This document shows, one piece after another, positions 18,355-27,691 of a stretch of DNA of 46,344 bases (position 1 is the stretch's first letter; the number at the start of each line of letters is the position of its first letter). The stretch is from the NCBI GenBank assembly GCA_022826535.1, contig JAJDUS010000127.1, positions 1 through 46,344 of the forward strand, in the 5' to 3' direction. The notes beneath the pieces were generated by a model that was given only the letters and a program-made list of their open reading frames with translations, had not been told where the DNA came from and ran no database searches. This DNA is from Prochlorococcaceae cyanobacterium jk18x1bzbins.87. GTDB taxonomy: Bacteria > Cyanobacteriota > Cyanobacteriia > PCC-6307 > Cyanobiaceae. The translations under genes and the position numbers were made by a program.

Positions 18355-18427
18355 GCGCCGTTAGTTCAGCTGGTAGAACGCAGGTCTCCAAAACCTGATG
18401 TCGGGGGTTCGAGTCCTCCACGGCGCG
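18355..18427 (+). tRNA. trnW: tRNA-Trp (CCA anticodon)
   Basis: A 73-nt cloverleaf: acceptor GCGCCGT pairs with ACGGCGC, discriminator G. The D arm is present, the anticodon loop is CTCCAAA (anticodon CCA), and the T arm contains GGTTCGAGTCC. CCA is not encoded. It sits between rplS and a small gene on the same strand. Confidence 0.95.
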
Positions 18428-18482
18428 TCTGACGCCTCTCCCCATCCCGATTTTTGAGGTTCATTTCAAGTAGAATTTTTCC

Positions 18483-18665
18483 ATGGATCTTCAGCCTGGT
18501 GATTTGGTCAAAGTGCTTGAATCTGCAGCCATGGGCTGGGTTCGGGCCCGCGTGATTCGCGTGAAGTCTGGGGGCCGGGTGGTGGTGCAAAGTGATCAGG
18601 GCCGTGAATTCACGGCAAGGGGAAACCAGGTGCGCTTGATCGAACCCGCGGGCTTCCGTCCTTGA
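18483..18665 (+). CDS. Small basic beta-rich protein
   Basis: A 60-residue protein (MDLQPGDLVKVLESAAMGWV at the start, then VIRVKSGGRVVVQSDQGREF). The alternation of short strands with Gly turns resembles an SH3/KOW-type small barrel. It ends 4 bp before the FMN reductase and probably shares its transcript. Function unknown. Confidence 0.6.
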   Translation: MDLQPGDLVKVLESAAMGWVRARVIRVKSGGRVVVQSDQGREFTARGNQVRLIEPAGFRP

Positions 18666-18669
18666 GTCC

Positions 18670-19179
18670 ATGCCCTCCTCTCCCCTCCTCATTCTCACGG
18701 CAAGCCACAATCGCAATCTCCAGTTGGCTGAGCGTGTCCTGGCAACCAGCCAAGCGGCCGGTTTGCCCGCAACCATCCTTGATCTCACCACCCTGGCATT
18801 GAATCTCTACACTTCCCGTGGAGAGGACCAAGGGCCAGGGGCTGATTTCCAGCAGCTTCATCAAGCCATGGCGCAGGCTGGGGGGCTGTGGATCTGTGCT
18901 CCGGAGTACAATGGGGGCATCCCCCCCAGCCTCACCAACGCCATTGCCTGGCTGTCCCGTGCCGCAGAGGACTTCCGCGCCCTGTTCAATGGCAAGCCCG
19001 TTGCCTTGGCCACCCACTCCGGTGGCGGCGGCCAGAAAATCCTCTCCGCCATGCGCATCCAGTTGAGCCACCTGGGCTGCACTGTGCTGGGCCGTGAGTT
19101 GTTGAGCCATGGGCAGAAACCAGCCAACCCGGACACCATCAACGCCATGGTCGCCCAAATGCAACGCCTGATGGGCTGA
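18670..19179 (+). CDS. NADPH-dependent FMN reductase family protein
   Basis: A 169-residue flavodoxin-fold protein. The N-terminal strand and loop [17 protein letters not shown] is the phosphate-binding site, [20 protein letters not shown] is the family hallmark around the flavin ring, and [20 protein letters not shown] follows. Such proteins reduce FMN or quinones with NAD(P)H. The exact substrate is not readable. It follows the small gene by 4 bp and precedes tRNA-Asp. Confidence 0.88.
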   Translation: MPSSPLLILTASHNRNLQLAERVLATSQAAGLPATILDLTTLALNLYTSRGEDQGPGADFQQLHQAMAQAGGLWICAPEYNGGIPPSLTNAIAWLSRAAEDFRALFNGKPVALATHSGGGGQKILSAMRIQLSHLGCTVLGRELLSHGQKPANPDTINAMVAQMQRLMG

Positions 19180-19232
19180 ATTGGGGGATTGACGCCTGCT
19201 GCTCCAGTCTGATAGACTGGCAAACTGCTTGT

Positions 19233-19306
19233 GGGACCGTAGTTCAACCGGTTAGAGCACCGCCCTGTCACGGCGGAAGTTGCGGGTTCGAATCCCGTCG
19301 GTCCCG
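19233..19306 (+). tRNA. trnD: tRNA-Asp (GTC anticodon)
   Basis: A 74-nt cloverleaf: acceptor GGGACCG pairs with CGGTCCC, discriminator G. The anticodon loop is CTGTCAC (GTC), and the T arm contains GGGTTCGAATCCC. It lies 36 bp upstream of gltX. CCA is not encoded. Confidence 0.95.
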
Positions 19307-19342
19307 TTGGTTAAATGGTTCAATCCATCCCACGATTACCAG

Positions 19343-20767
19343 GTGTCTGTTCGCGTTCGCATTGCGCCCAGCCCCACAGGAAAGCTCCACATGGGTACCG
19401 CCCGGACAGCGGTATTCAATTGGCTATTTGCCCGACGCCATGGCGGTCAGTTTCTTCTCCGCATTGAGGACACGGATCGGGAGCGTTCCCAAAAGGTTTT
19501 CACGGACAGCATTCTGACTGGTCTGCGTTGGCTGGGGCTGGACTGGGATGAGGATGTTGTGGTCCAGAGTCGGCGCAGCAGGGACCATCAGAAGGCCATT
19601 GCCGCCCTCTTGGCCAGTGGCCAGGCCTATCGGTGCTATGCCACCGAAGCGGAGTTGAACGCCATGCGGGAGGCCCAGCAGGCGGCCCAGCAGGCGCCCC
19701 GCCATGACAACCGCCACCGCAACCTCTCCCCTGAGCAGATTGCCGCCTTTCGCAAGGAGGGGCGCCACGCTGTGGTGCGTTTCCGCATTGATGACACGCA
19801 AGACATTGTCTGGCAGGACATGGTGCGTGGCCCCATGCGCTGGCAAGGGGCTGACCTGGGAGGTGACATGGTCATTGCCCGCCGTGCCCCTGCCCACCAG
19901 ATCGGGGATCCCCTTTACAACCTGGCTGTGGTGGTGGACGACATCGCCATGGGCATCACCCATGTGATCCGAGGGGAAGACCACATCGCCAACACCGCCA
20001 AGCAGTTGCTGCTCTACAACGCCCTCGGTGCTCCCCAGCCCTCCTTCGCCCACACCCCCCTCATCCTGAACAGGGAGGGTCGCAAGCTCTCCAAGCGGGA
20101 TGGGGTCACCTCCATTGATGACTTTCGAGCGCTGGGCTACGTCGCTTCCGCCATCAACAACTACATGTGCCTCCTGGGCTGGTCACCGCCAACCGAGTTG
20201 GGAGAGCGCTTTGACTTGGCGGAGGCCGCCGCTGTCTTTGGGTTTGACAGGGTCAACAAGGCGGGGGGGCGCTTTGACTGGGACAAGCTCAACTGGCTGA
20301 ATAGCCAGGCGCTCCATGCCATGGATGGGGCCACATTGCGGGATGCCCTGTTGCCGCGATGGCGTCAGGCCGGGCTCAACACCGACCAACCCCAGCCCTG
20401 GCAGGAGCAACTGGCGGCCCTGCTGGGGCCGTCTCTGGTGGTGCTCCAGGACGGCGTGGAGCAGGCGCGCCCATTCCTCAGCAGGCCGGAGTTGGATGAT
20501 GCCAGTTGCGCGCAGTTGCAAATCAAGGGCTGCCGGGCAGCCCTGCGCCATGTTCTCCAGCACCGACCCGAGACATTCACGCTGGCGGCAGCCAAGGAGC
20601 AACTCACAGCAGCAGCCCGGGCGGCAGGCGTTAAGAAAGGATTGGTGATGAAGGGGGTTCGAGCGGCCCTTTTGGGGTGTTTGCATGGTCCGGATTTACT
20701 CCTCTCTTGGGAGTTGCTCCATGGGGTAGGGGAGGATGGTCCACGGCTCCAGGCAGCCCTTCGTTGA
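19343..20767 (+). CDS. gltX: Glutamyl-tRNA synthetase
   Basis: It charges tRNA-Glu; Glu-tRNA also feeds tetrapyrrole synthesis in this organism through the C5 pathway. The GTG at 19343 gives [20 protein letters not shown], the standard N-terminus with the HIGH-type motif (HMGT, from residue 16). The longer ORF would run into tRNA-Asp and is rejected. The KMSKS-type motif is KLSKRDG at about 248. The length of 474 residues is typical. The last 137 bp overlap the convergent antiporter ORF. Confidence 0.96.
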   Translation: MSVRVRIAPSPTGKLHMGTARTAVFNWLFARRHGGQFLLRIEDTDRERSQKVFTDSILTGLRWLGLDWDEDVVVQSRRSRDHQKAIAALLASGQAYRCYATEAELNAMREAQQAAQQAPRHDNRHRNLSPEQIAAFRKEGRHAVVRFRIDDTQDIVWQDMVRGPMRWQGADLGGDMVIARRAPAHQIGDPLYNLAVVVDDIAMGITHVIRGEDHIANTAKQLLLYNALGAPQPSFAHTPLILNREGRKLSKRDGVTSIDDFRALGYVASAINNYMCLLGWSPPTELGERFDLAEAAAVFGFDRVNKAGGRFDWDKLNWLNSQALHAMDGATLRDALLPRWRQAGLNTDQPQPWQEQLAALLGPSLVVLQDGVEQARPFLSRPELDDASCAQLQIKGCRAALRHVLQHRPETFTLAAAKEQLTAAARAAGVKKGLVMKGVRAALLGCLHGPDLLLSWELLHGVGEDGPRLQAALR

Positions 20768-21983
20768 GCTGCAGCCAGCGGGCCAGCAACGGTGCAATGA
20801 GGCCGTTAAGGATCACGGTGATCAGGATGGTGAGAAACACCAGTCCCTGCACCCGCCCCCCCCCCAGAATGCCCGCCTCCTCCAACCGCAAGGCAAACAG
20901 GCTGGCGGTGGAGGCGCTCACAATGCCCCGCGGTGCCATCCAGCCCAGGAAGATCTTCTGGGTCCAGGAGAGACCAGAGCCAACGCTGCCCAGGATCACG
21001 GCCAAGGGGCGCACCACCAGCATCAGGCTCAGCACACAGGCAATGCCCCTCCAGCCCAGGGGGCTGAGATCGGCCAAGGTCACGTCCGCGGCCAGGAGGG
21101 GAAACAGGAGGGTGACAGCCAACTGGGCCAGTTGACTGAGCTGGGCCTCCAGTTCCCCCAATCGGGATTCCAGAAGGCAGCCCACCACAAAGCCAGCCAC
21201 GGTTGCGGCAGGGAGCCCTGCTGCTGGACCAATCAACTGCTCACAACCCACCGACAGCAGCATCAAGGTGCCAAGACAAAGCTGCAACCGCACGGAATCC
21301 GTTGGCTCATCAGGCAGGTGCTGGAGCAGGAGAAACAACAATCCACCTGCCAGGGCCCCCAAGAGGGAACCCAGACCAAGGCGGCTCAGGAGATCCACCA
21401 CCAGAAGCCCGTAGCTGCTGGTGAACGGCTCCAGAATCCACTGGAGAACCACCAAGGCGCCCACGGCAGCAATGGGCTCCACCAGCAGTCCCTCCCCTTC
21501 CAGGATCTTGGCCAGGGGTCGCTGCAGCCCCATCTGGCGCACCAACGGTGCGATCACTGTGGGTCCTGTGGCGGAAACAACAGCGGAGAAAAGAGCTGCC
21601 AGCTCCCAACTCAACTGGGCCCAGTAGTGGGCCATCAGCAGCCCCCCCACCAGGGTCACCGGCAGGCCAAAAATCACCAGCTTGCGCAGGCGGCGCCCCA
21701 GAAGGGAGTCTGGCACCCGTAACCCCAGCCCCCCCTCAAACAGCACCAGGGCCACCAGGAGTTCCACGGCTGTTTCCAGTCCGGAACCCAACTCAAGGGG
21801 TTCGATCAGGCCCAGTCCTTGGCGCCCTGTGAGTAACCCGCCAACCAGCAGCAACACAACTGCTGGAATGGCCAGGAGGCGTGACGCAAGTCGCGCCATT
21901 GCCCCCACAGCAACAGCCACTGCCCAGAGCAAAGCCAACTGTTCGGAGGCACCCAACGGGGAAATCATGAGGGTGGCCGCCAT
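20631..21983 (-). CDS. Cation:proton antiporter family protein (CPA-type)
   Basis: A 450-residue protein with about 11-12 hydrophobic segments and NhaP/CPA-like features: VELLVALVLFEGGLGLR, LFSAVVSATGPTVIAPLVRQ, LEGEGLLVEPIAAVGALVVL and WMAPRGIVSASTASLFAL. It probably exchanges Na+ or K+ for H+. The usual TDP motif reads TGP (139-141), and the usual ND of the second half-site reads VE (168-169). Cation binding may therefore differ from model exchangers. The last ~44 residues are Pro/His-rich, soluble and antisense to gltX, perhaps a recent stop-loss extension. Confidence 0.82.
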   Translation of the reverse strand: MAATLMISPLGASEQLALLWAVAVAVGAMARLASRLLAIPAVVLLLVGGLLTGRQGLGLIEPLELGSGLETAVELLVALVLFEGGLGLRVPDSLLGRRLRKLVIFGLPVTLVGGLLMAHYWAQLSWELAALFSAVVSATGPTVIAPLVRQMGLQRPLAKILEGEGLLVEPIAAVGALVVLQWILEPFTSSYGLLVVDLLSRLGLGSLLGALAGGLLFLLLQHLPDEPTDSVRLQLCLGTLMLLSVGCEQLIGPAAGLPAATVAGFVVGCLLESRLGELEAQLSQLAQLAVTLLFPLLAADVTLADLSPLGWRGIACVLSLMLVVRPLAVILGSVGSGLSWTQKIFLGWMAPRGIVSASTASLFALRLEEAGILGGGRVQGLVFLTILITVILNGLIAPLLARWLQLNEGLPGAVDHPPLPHGATPKRGVNPDHANTPKGPLEPPSSPILS

Positions 21984-22022
21984 GAAGCGTAGAACCGGCT
22001 TCTTAGTGGATTTTGGGTCGCC

Positions 22023-22655
22023 TCACGGTTTTTGCCACTGACCCAGCCACTCTTCTCCACAACGTTCCTCCACGGAGTGGCGCGCCTGCTGGAGGGTCAC
22101 CAACCGCAGCCCGCTGCCAAAGCACAGTTTCAACTCTTGGGGCGTGGAGCCAAAGGGGGGGCCATCGGGGCGGGAATGGCACCAGAATAAGCCTAGAAAA
22201 TTCCCACCAGGTTGCAACAGGGTGGTCACCGCCTGGGCATAGGCTGGACGGCAGCGGGGTGGCACTGCACAGAAGCAAGTGTGCTCCAGCACCAGATCAA
22301 AGGTTCCCTGCCAAATCAGCGGTGGATTCAGAAGATCCCCGCAGCGCCATTGGGGACGCGGGTCCCGCTGCTGCGCCGCCGCCAGCGCTTCCGGAGCAAT
22401 GTCCAAACCCACCACGTCCCAGCCCAGGTCCTGCAGCAGAGAGACCTCATGGCCATGGCCGCAACCGGGAACAAGGGCCCGTCCCGACGGCCGCCAACTG
22501 CTGAGGACGGTCACCAGCTCTGGCGCCGCCTGGCCCAGATTCCAGGGGGTGTTTCCCTCCTGCCAGCGCTGGCGCCATGCGGCCACCTCCTCCGATTGCA
22601 GTAAACCTGGAGGATGGGAGGTGGTTGAATCCGTTGAATCCGCGGCAGGGGCCAT
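22023..22655 (-). CDS. Thiopurine methyltransferase (TPMT)-like SAM methyltransferase
   Basis: A 210-residue protein from ATG 22655. WRQRWQEGNTPWNLGQAAPE is the typical N-terminal TPMT motif. SAM motif I follows (RALVPGCGHGHEVSLLQDLG), with VVGLDIAPEAL and DLVLEHTCFCAVPPRCRPAY. In bacteria the family is linked to methylation of small nucleophiles such as tellurite, selenium or halide compounds; the substrate here is unknown. An ORF extension to 22772 exists but lacks family sequence. It precedes the antiporter by 39 bp on the same strand. Confidence 0.85.
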   Translation of the reverse strand: MAPAADSTDSTTSHPPGLLQSEEVAAWRQRWQEGNTPWNLGQAAPELVTVLSSWRPSGRALVPGCGHGHEVSLLQDLGWDVVGLDIAPEALAAAQQRDPRPQWRCGDLLNPPLIWQGTFDLVLEHTCFCAVPPRCRPAYAQAVTTLLQPGGNFLGLFWCHSRPDGPPFGSTPQELKLCFGSGLRLVTLQQARHSVEERCGEEWLGQWQKP

Positions 22656-22817
22656 GGGGTAAGGAATTGTCCTTGCTTCAGGACCGTAGCGAATGCCAGG
22701 ATGGAGCAACTGTGTCTCTCCTCCCAGGGCAGAGACACGCCAAACCGGTGAGATGTGAAGCAGTCCCCCCACTCCAGGATGGTAACGCGAGAGCCTGGAG
22801 AGACCAGCAGCTCAAGG

Positions 22818-23251
22818 ATGCGTTGGCGGATCCCGTGTTTTCCATGGATCGGCTTGGCGCTCACCACGGTGCTGCTACAGGAACAGTGGGAGCAGGTCCA
22901 ATCCGCCCTCTTTCTGGATGAACTGGCTGAGCCCGGGCGCCTGGAGGGGCCACGGGCCGGTCTTCCTGGTCTTCCACCCGAGGCCACCCCTGGGGAGATC
23001 GTGGCCGCCTTGCAGCAGATTGTCCTTCGGGATCTGAAGCAGGTGCAGCAGGCGCAGGAAAACCATTCCATACCTCCACACCAGGGGCGCGGGCAGGTTG
23101 GGGAGCACGGTTGTTCCGCCAGTTGCCCGCGGCGGTGCTGGTGGTGGGAGCAGCCATCATTGCTGGCGTTGCCTTGGCAGGCGCCGGGAACAAAACCCTC
23201 CGGCCAAAGACGACCAGCCAAGTGACTAGAATTAGCCTTCCATCATGTTGA
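22818..23251 (+). pseudogene. Frameshifted small membrane protein gene (real break or sequencing indel)
   Basis: ATG 22818 opens a frame with a short hydrophobic start (WRIPCFPWIGLALTTVLLQ). It continues as SALFLDELAEPGRLEGP and TPGEIVAALQQIVLRDLKQV to about 23060. A stretch of compatible coding sequence then lies in another frame: RLFRQLPAAVLVVGAAIIAG and VALAGAGNKTLRPKT, one membrane helix, stopping at 23251. The switch falls near GGAAAACC. One indel would restore a protein of about 144 residues that stops just before the DUF502 start. The order fits an operon with DUF502, nusB and ftsY. Without the indel the first frame ends in Trp/Cys-rich nonsense at 23225. Confidence 0.5.
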
Positions 23252-23271
23252 ATGAAGACCCTGGGAGGATT

Positions 23272-24006
23272 ATGGCGGAGTCCAGGAAAGACATGGGACC
23301 AGGACCGCTTGTCCGTCTGCGCAACGATTTGAAAAACGACCTGTTGACCGGCTTGGCGGTGGTGATCCCTCTGGCCACAACCCTTTGGCTGGCCACCGTT
23401 GTGGCGCAGTTGGCCGTGGGATTTCTCACCTCCATTCCCAAGCAGTTCAATCCCTTACAAACCCAGAACCCTTTGCTGCTAAGCCTCATCAACTTGATGG
23501 TGGGGTTGCTGGTGCCACTGCTGGCCATTTTGCTCATTGGCCTGATGGCGCGCATTGCTGTGGTGGGGCCCTTGCTTCAGTTTGGAGAAGATAGCCTGAT
23601 TCGCATCCCCCTCGCTGGAACGGTCTACAAAACCCTGAAGCAACTCTTGGAGACTTTGCTTCGGGACAACGCAAACCGGTTTCGTCGAGTGGTGTTGGTG
23701 GAATATCCCAGGGATGGCATCTTCGCCATCGCCTTTGTGACGGGTCCAGTGGGTCAGTCCCTGCAGCCCCTCTTCCCCGAGCCCATGATCAATATCTTCA
23801 TCCCCACCTCCCCCAACCCCACCACTGGTTGGTACGCCCTGGTGGCTGAGAAAGATGTGAAGACCCTTGATATCCCGGTAGATATGGCTTTCCGAACCAT
23901 CATCTCGGCTGGCATTCTCAATCCCGAGCAGAAGCCCTCCGGGCCTTCCGAGAGCCTGTACCCACAGGGGGAAACCATGTCCTATTCCCCTTCAGGCGGG
24001 GCCTGA
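23272..24006 (+). CDS. DUF502 family membrane protein
   Basis: A 244-residue protein. ATG 23272 is preceded by GGGAGGA at good spacing and is preferred to ATG 23245. Two membrane helices (about 24-50 and 68-95) follow a basic N-terminus. Then comes the characteristic RIPLAGTVYKTLKQLLETL, FRRVVLVEYPRDGIFAIAFV, and a C-terminal VFIPTSPNP-like segment (NIFIPTSPNPTTGWYALV). The family's function is not settled; plant relatives are vesicle/membrane proteins. It starts a tight run with nusB (4 bp gap) and ftsY. Confidence 0.85.
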   Translation: MAESRKDMGPGPLVRLRNDLKNDLLTGLAVVIPLATTLWLATVVAQLAVGFLTSIPKQFNPLQTQNPLLLSLINLMVGLLVPLLAILLIGLMARIAVVGPLLQFGEDSLIRIPLAGTVYKTLKQLLETLLRDNANRFRRVVLVEYPRDGIFAIAFVTGPVGQSLQPLFPEPMINIFIPTSPNPTTGWYALVAEKDVKTLDIPVDMAFRTIISAGILNPEQKPSGPSESLYPQGETMSYSPSGGA

Positions 24007-24010
24007 CGCC

Positions 24011-24640
24011 ATGGCCCAATCCAGCCGTTCCCTGGCTCGAGAGTTGGCCCTTCTCGTTCTGGGGCAGATCAGCGACAAGAAAAACCCCCATGATCTCACA
24101 CTGGAGGATCTGTTGCTTGCGGCCCTTGGTGCCTTGCATGGCCACATGCGGGACGCCTTGGAGCGCTCTGCCCAAGATCTCCACACGGCGCAACACCATG
24201 CTTTGGAGAGTGAATTGGGGTCCCGTGCGCTGGCCAATGCACGGGACAACTTGCGGATGGGATTGGAGAAGGCTGAGCAGGTGATCAACCGACTCTCTGG
24301 CGTATTGGATCTACCCCGGTTGCTGCTGGCGGCTGAACAGGAACAGGTGCGGAGCCATTGCCTGGAGTTGGCGGCCGCCGTGAGGGATCACCGCGCCACG
24401 CTGGATCAGCAACTGAATGACGTGATGGAGGGCTGGCGCTTGGCCCGGCTTCCCCAGGTGGACCGCAATATTTTACGCCTGGCGGCGGCGGAGTTGATGG
24501 TGTTGGACACTCCGGTGGCAGTGGTGTGCAATGAGGCTGTTGCCCTTGCCAACGCCTATAGCGATACGGAAGGACGACGGCGCATCAATGGCATCCTGCG
24601 ACGCTTGACAGCAGCGCAGTTGTCCCCCACTGGAGTCTGA
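24011..24640 (+). CDS. nusB: Transcription antitermination factor NusB
   Basis: A 209-residue helical RNA-binding protein that, with NusE, binds boxA in rRNA transcripts. MAQSSRSLARELALLVLGQI is the NusB N-terminus. PQVDRNILRLAAAELMVLDT and the C-terminal VALANAYSDTEGRRRINGIL are signature sequences. It is longer than E. coli NusB (139) because of a helical insertion at about 25-110, as in other cyanobacteria. It is flanked by DUF502 (4 bp) and ftsY (4 bp), a likely operon. Confidence 0.93.
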   Translation: MAQSSRSLARELALLVLGQISDKKNPHDLTLEDLLLAALGALHGHMRDALERSAQDLHTAQHHALESELGSRALANARDNLRMGLEKAEQVINRLSGVLDLPRLLLAAEQEQVRSHCLELAAAVRDHRATLDQQLNDVMEGWRLARLPQVDRNILRLAAAELMVLDTPVAVVCNEAVALANAYSDTEGRRRINGILRRLTAAQLSPTGV

Positions 24641-24644
24641 GGTC

Positions 24645-26294
24645 ATGGTGTTTGACTGGTTTAGACGCCGTCAGGTGAAGAAGCCCGCTGAAGAGACCAG
24701 GTCTCCAGAGGCCACGCCAGCCAGTCCAGCGGCTGAGCAGCCCCAACCCACGGCTGGCCCATCTGCAGAACGTGCGGGGGAGATTCCGGGGAAAGGGGGG
24801 CCATCATCGCCAGCGCCACCCACAACCCAACGCCCTCCTGTACCCTTACCCCCTGCAGAGCCCGTCAGCGCCACTGCGTCCGCCGAGGAGGATGTGGCTC
24901 CACAAGCCGGAGCTGGGGCCGGGGCGTCAGAACAGGACACCCTGGATTGGGCCAAGGCAGCCTATATGCGTCTGAAGGCTGAACAGATGGCCAAGGCTGC
25001 TGCGCAACAGGCGGCGGCAGCGCAACCCGCTCCACCGGTAAGTGGGGTCCCTTCCTTGCCACCATCATCACCCCGCCATGGGGGAGCCACTGCCCCGGAA
25101 GACGGGGCAGGAGCCCCTGAACAGCTCCCCTCCCCGCCAGCGGAAGCAGGGATGGGTCTGTTGGCCAGGGCAGCCGCTGAACGGGAGCAACGGCAGGCGG
25201 TGCTTGATGCGCAAGCCATCGGCCCGGAGTCTCCCCGCCAGCCCGATGGGGTGGCGGCACCTGAGGAGCCCGGTCTAGGCAGCTTTGATGAGGAGTTCAC
25301 CTGGTCGGCTGAGGTGCTCGCTGCCCAGGGTCGGCAGGTGGAGGAGGTGTCCCTGGAGGAAATCCACTGGCTGGGACGTCTGCGGCAGGGCATGGAGAAA
25401 ACCCGTCGCGGCCTGGTCACCCGGTTGCTGGACAGCATGGGAGATGATCCCCTCACCCCTGAAATCCTGGATGACCTGGAGGCGGTGTTGCTCCAGGCTG
25501 ATGTGGGCGTAGAAGCCACCGATGCAGTGCTGGATGCCCTGCGCCGCCGCATCAACGAGGAGGTGGTGGCCCCCGGTGAAGGCCTTCGCCTGCTGAAGGA
25601 CCAACTGCGGCAGCAGTTGGAGCGCCCCATTCGCGCCACAGACTGTGACCTCTTGGCCCCACAGCGGGAGCGGCTTAATGTTTGGCTGCTGGTGGGGGTC
25701 AATGGTGTGGGCAAGACCACAACTTTGGGCAAGCTGGCCAATCTGGCTGTGCGCAGTGGCTATAGCTGCATGGTGGCGGCCGCCGACACCTTCCGTGCTG
25801 CTGCGGTGGAGCAAGTGAGCATCTGGGCAGAGCGCAGCCAGGTGGAGGTGATCGCCAATCCTTCCGTCAATGCGGATCCGGCTGCCGTGGTGTTTGACGC
25901 CATTGGCGCGGCCCAGGCCAAGCAGGTGGAGTTGCTGCTGGTGGATACTGCGGGCCGCCTGCAAACCAAGCACAACTTGATGGAGGAGTTGGCCAAGATT
26001 CGCGCCATCATTGACCGTAAAGCTCCCGACGCGGTGGTGGAGTCCCTGTTGGTGCTGGATGCCAGTCAGGGGCAAAACGGCCTGCGTCAGGCCTTGGCGT
26101 TTGCCCAGGCTGCCCAGCTTACGGGCGTGGTGATGACCAAGCTGGACGGCAGTGCCAAAGGGGGCGTCGCTCTGGCTGTGGCCAGTGAGGCCAATCTCCC
26201 CATCCGCTTCATCGGCGCCGGGGAAGGTCTCCGTGATCTGCGCCCCTTCAACGGTTTCGAGTTTGTTGAGGCCCTGATGGCCAGTTCCCGTTGA
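24645..26294 (+). CDS. ftsY: Signal recognition particle receptor FtsY
   Basis: The SRP-GTPase docks SRP-ribosome complexes at the membrane. Of 549 residues the first ~215 are a low-complexity Ala/Pro/Glu/Gln-rich region. The N domain begins near 230 ([20 protein letters not shown]). The G domain has the P-loop [15 protein letters not shown] (~350), [21 protein letters not shown] (~433) and [10 protein letters not shown] (~497). It ends with the typical [12 protein letters not shown] segment. It follows nusB by 4 bp and is convergent with ispG. The N-terminal low-complexity part is longer than in E. coli but is the variable region of the family. Confidence 0.95.
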   Translation: MVFDWFRRRQVKKPAEETRSPEATPASPAAEQPQPTAGPSAERAGEIPGKGGPSSPAPPTTQRPPVPLPPAEPVSATASAEEDVAPQAGAGAGASEQDTLDWAKAAYMRLKAEQMAKAAAQQAAAAQPAPPVSGVPSLPPSSPRHGGATAPEDGAGAPEQLPSPPAEAGMGLLARAAAEREQRQAVLDAQAIGPESPRQPDGVAAPEEPGLGSFDEEFTWSAEVLAAQGRQVEEVSLEEIHWLGRLRQGMEKTRRGLVTRLLDSMGDDPLTPEILDDLEAVLLQADVGVEATDAVLDALRRRINEEVVAPGEGLRLLKDQLRQQLERPIRATDCDLLAPQRERLNVWLLVGVNGVGKTTTLGKLANLAVRSGYSCMVAAADTFRAAAVEQVSIWAERSQVEVIANPSVNADPAAVVFDAIGAAQAKQVELLLVDTAGRLQTKHNLMEELAKIRAIIDRKAPDAVVESLLVLDASQGQNGLRQALAFAQAAQLTGVVMTKLDGSAKGGVALAVASEANLPIRFIGAGEGLRDLRPFNGFEFVEALMASSR

Positions 26295-26322
26295 GCAAGG
26301 AAAGCCAGTGGAGGCGCTCCAG

Positions 26323-27576
26323 TCAGGGATCAATCCAGCGACCATCCTCCTTGATCAAGGCAATGAGAGCCTCCACCCCTTCAGATTCCGGCACCTTACG
26401 GATTGCTTCACGGCCCCGATAGAGACAAATGGTTCCTGGCCCCTTGCCCACATAGCCATAGTCTGCATCGGCCATTTCGCCGGGGCCATTGACAATGCAA
26501 CCCATCACTGCAATGTCCAATCCAGTTAAATGGCCTGTGGCGGAGCGCACCTGTTTCAGCACATCCTCCAGATTGAACAGGGTGCGTCCGCAACTGGGGC
26601 ATGCCACGTACTCCACCATGGTTTTCCGCAGCCCAAGGGCTTGCAGAATGGAGAAGCACACGGGAATTTCCCGCTCCGGCGCTTCCGTCAGGGACACACG
26701 GATGGTGTCCCCCAGCCCTTCTGCCAGCAGAGTGGCAATTCCTGCAGTGCTTTTGATGCGCCCATAGTCTCCATCCCCTGCCTCCGTGACGCCCAGGTGG
26801 AGGGGATAATTGAACCCTTCCGCATCCATGGCATCCGCCACGAGCCGATAGGAGGCCAGCATCACCGCTGCCCGGGACGCTTTCATGGACACCACAATGT
26901 TGTGGAAATCCATCTCGGCGCAGATGCGGATGAACTCCATGGCGGACTCCGCCATGCCCTGGGGCGTGTCGCCATAGGTAAAGACCATACGCTCCGCCAA
27001 GGAGCCATGGTTCACGCCGATGCGCAGGGCCTTGTTCTGCTCCTTCAGCAGTTTCACCAGGGGTCCCAAGGTGCTGCGGATCCGTTCCCCGGCTGCCGCA
27101 AATTCCGCGGCGCTGAAGCTTTGCCGATTGGGGTCTGGCTGATCAAACACAAACAGGCCGGGATTAATGCGCACCTTGTCCACATGTTGGGCCACGGCCA
27201 GGGCAATTTTGATGCCATTGTGATGCACATCGGCCACCAGGGGCACCGTGTAGCCCTCATCCCGCAACTGCTGACGGATGCGTCCCATGGCCTTGGCATG
27301 GGACAGGGAGGGGGTGGTGACCCGCACGATTTCGCAGCCCGCGTCAGCGAGGCGGCGGATCCCCGCCACAGCCGCCGGGATGTCCATGGTGTCCTCATTG
27401 ATCATGGACTGCACCACCACTGGATGGTTGCTGCCAATGGGCACATCTCCCACCATCACGGTGCGGGTGGCTCGCCGCCGGACTTGGGTGTCATAGCGCA
27501 GCAGGCTGCTGTCCACCTTGAGGGTGCCATGGCTGGTCTCCACCTGGGTGGATGGTCTGGGAAGGGTGGCGGTCAT
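26323..27576 (-). CDS. ispG: 4-hydroxy-3-methylbut-2-enyl diphosphate synthase
   Basis: IspG/GcpE converts MEcPP to HMBPP in the MEP isoprenoid pathway and, in cyanobacteria, uses ferredoxin as electron donor. It is 417 residues from ATG 27576. The N-terminal barrel starts with [20 protein letters not shown] and [12 protein letters not shown]. The [4Fe-4S] ligands are the two Cys of CPSCGRT and the Cys of [11 protein letters not shown]. Convergent with ftsY (28 bp gap). Part of its 5' region is duplicated downstream of the DUF1707 gene (28328-28496). Confidence 0.97.
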   Translation of the reverse strand: MTATLPRPSTQVETSHGTLKVDSSLLRYDTQVRRRATRTVMVGDVPIGSNHPVVVQSMINEDTMDIPAAVAGIRRLADAGCEIVRVTTPSLSHAKAMGRIRQQLRDEGYTVPLVADVHHNGIKIALAVAQHVDKVRINPGLFVFDQPDPNRQSFSAAEFAAAGERIRSTLGPLVKLLKEQNKALRIGVNHGSLAERMVFTYGDTPQGMAESAMEFIRICAEMDFHNIVVSMKASRAAVMLASYRLVADAMDAEGFNYPLHLGVTEAGDGDYGRIKSTAGIATLLAEGLGDTIRVSLTEAPEREIPVCFSILQALGLRKTMVEYVACPSCGRTLFNLEDVLKQVRSATGHLTGLDIAVMGCIVNGPGEMADADYGYVGKGPGTICLYRGREAIRKVPESEGVEALIALIKEDGRWIDP

Positions 27577-27691
27577 GGGATGGCAAGACTACAGCCGCCC
27601 CAGAGATTACCGTGAGATGGCGCCGCCGCGGCTTGCGCAAGCGATAACGCCAACTCTACAGTAATCAACCAATAACGAGGCAGCAGGTAGA

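Noticed and set aside
19280-19342. Upstream start for gltX
   Set aside because: It would begin inside tRNA-Asp; the GTG at 19343 gives the canonical N-terminus.
20736-21722. 328-codon plus-strand ORF opposite the antiporter
   Set aside because: Gln/His-rich low-complexity translation antisense to membrane helices; the antiporter frame carries family motifs.
25275-26345. 356-codon minus-strand ORF opposite ftsY
   Set aside because: Antisense to the conserved SRP-GTPase domain; no domain of its own.
26530-27615. 361-codon plus-strand ORF opposite ispG
   Set aside because: The ispG frame has the Fe-S ligands and full-length homology; the other frame is His/Gly-rich noise.
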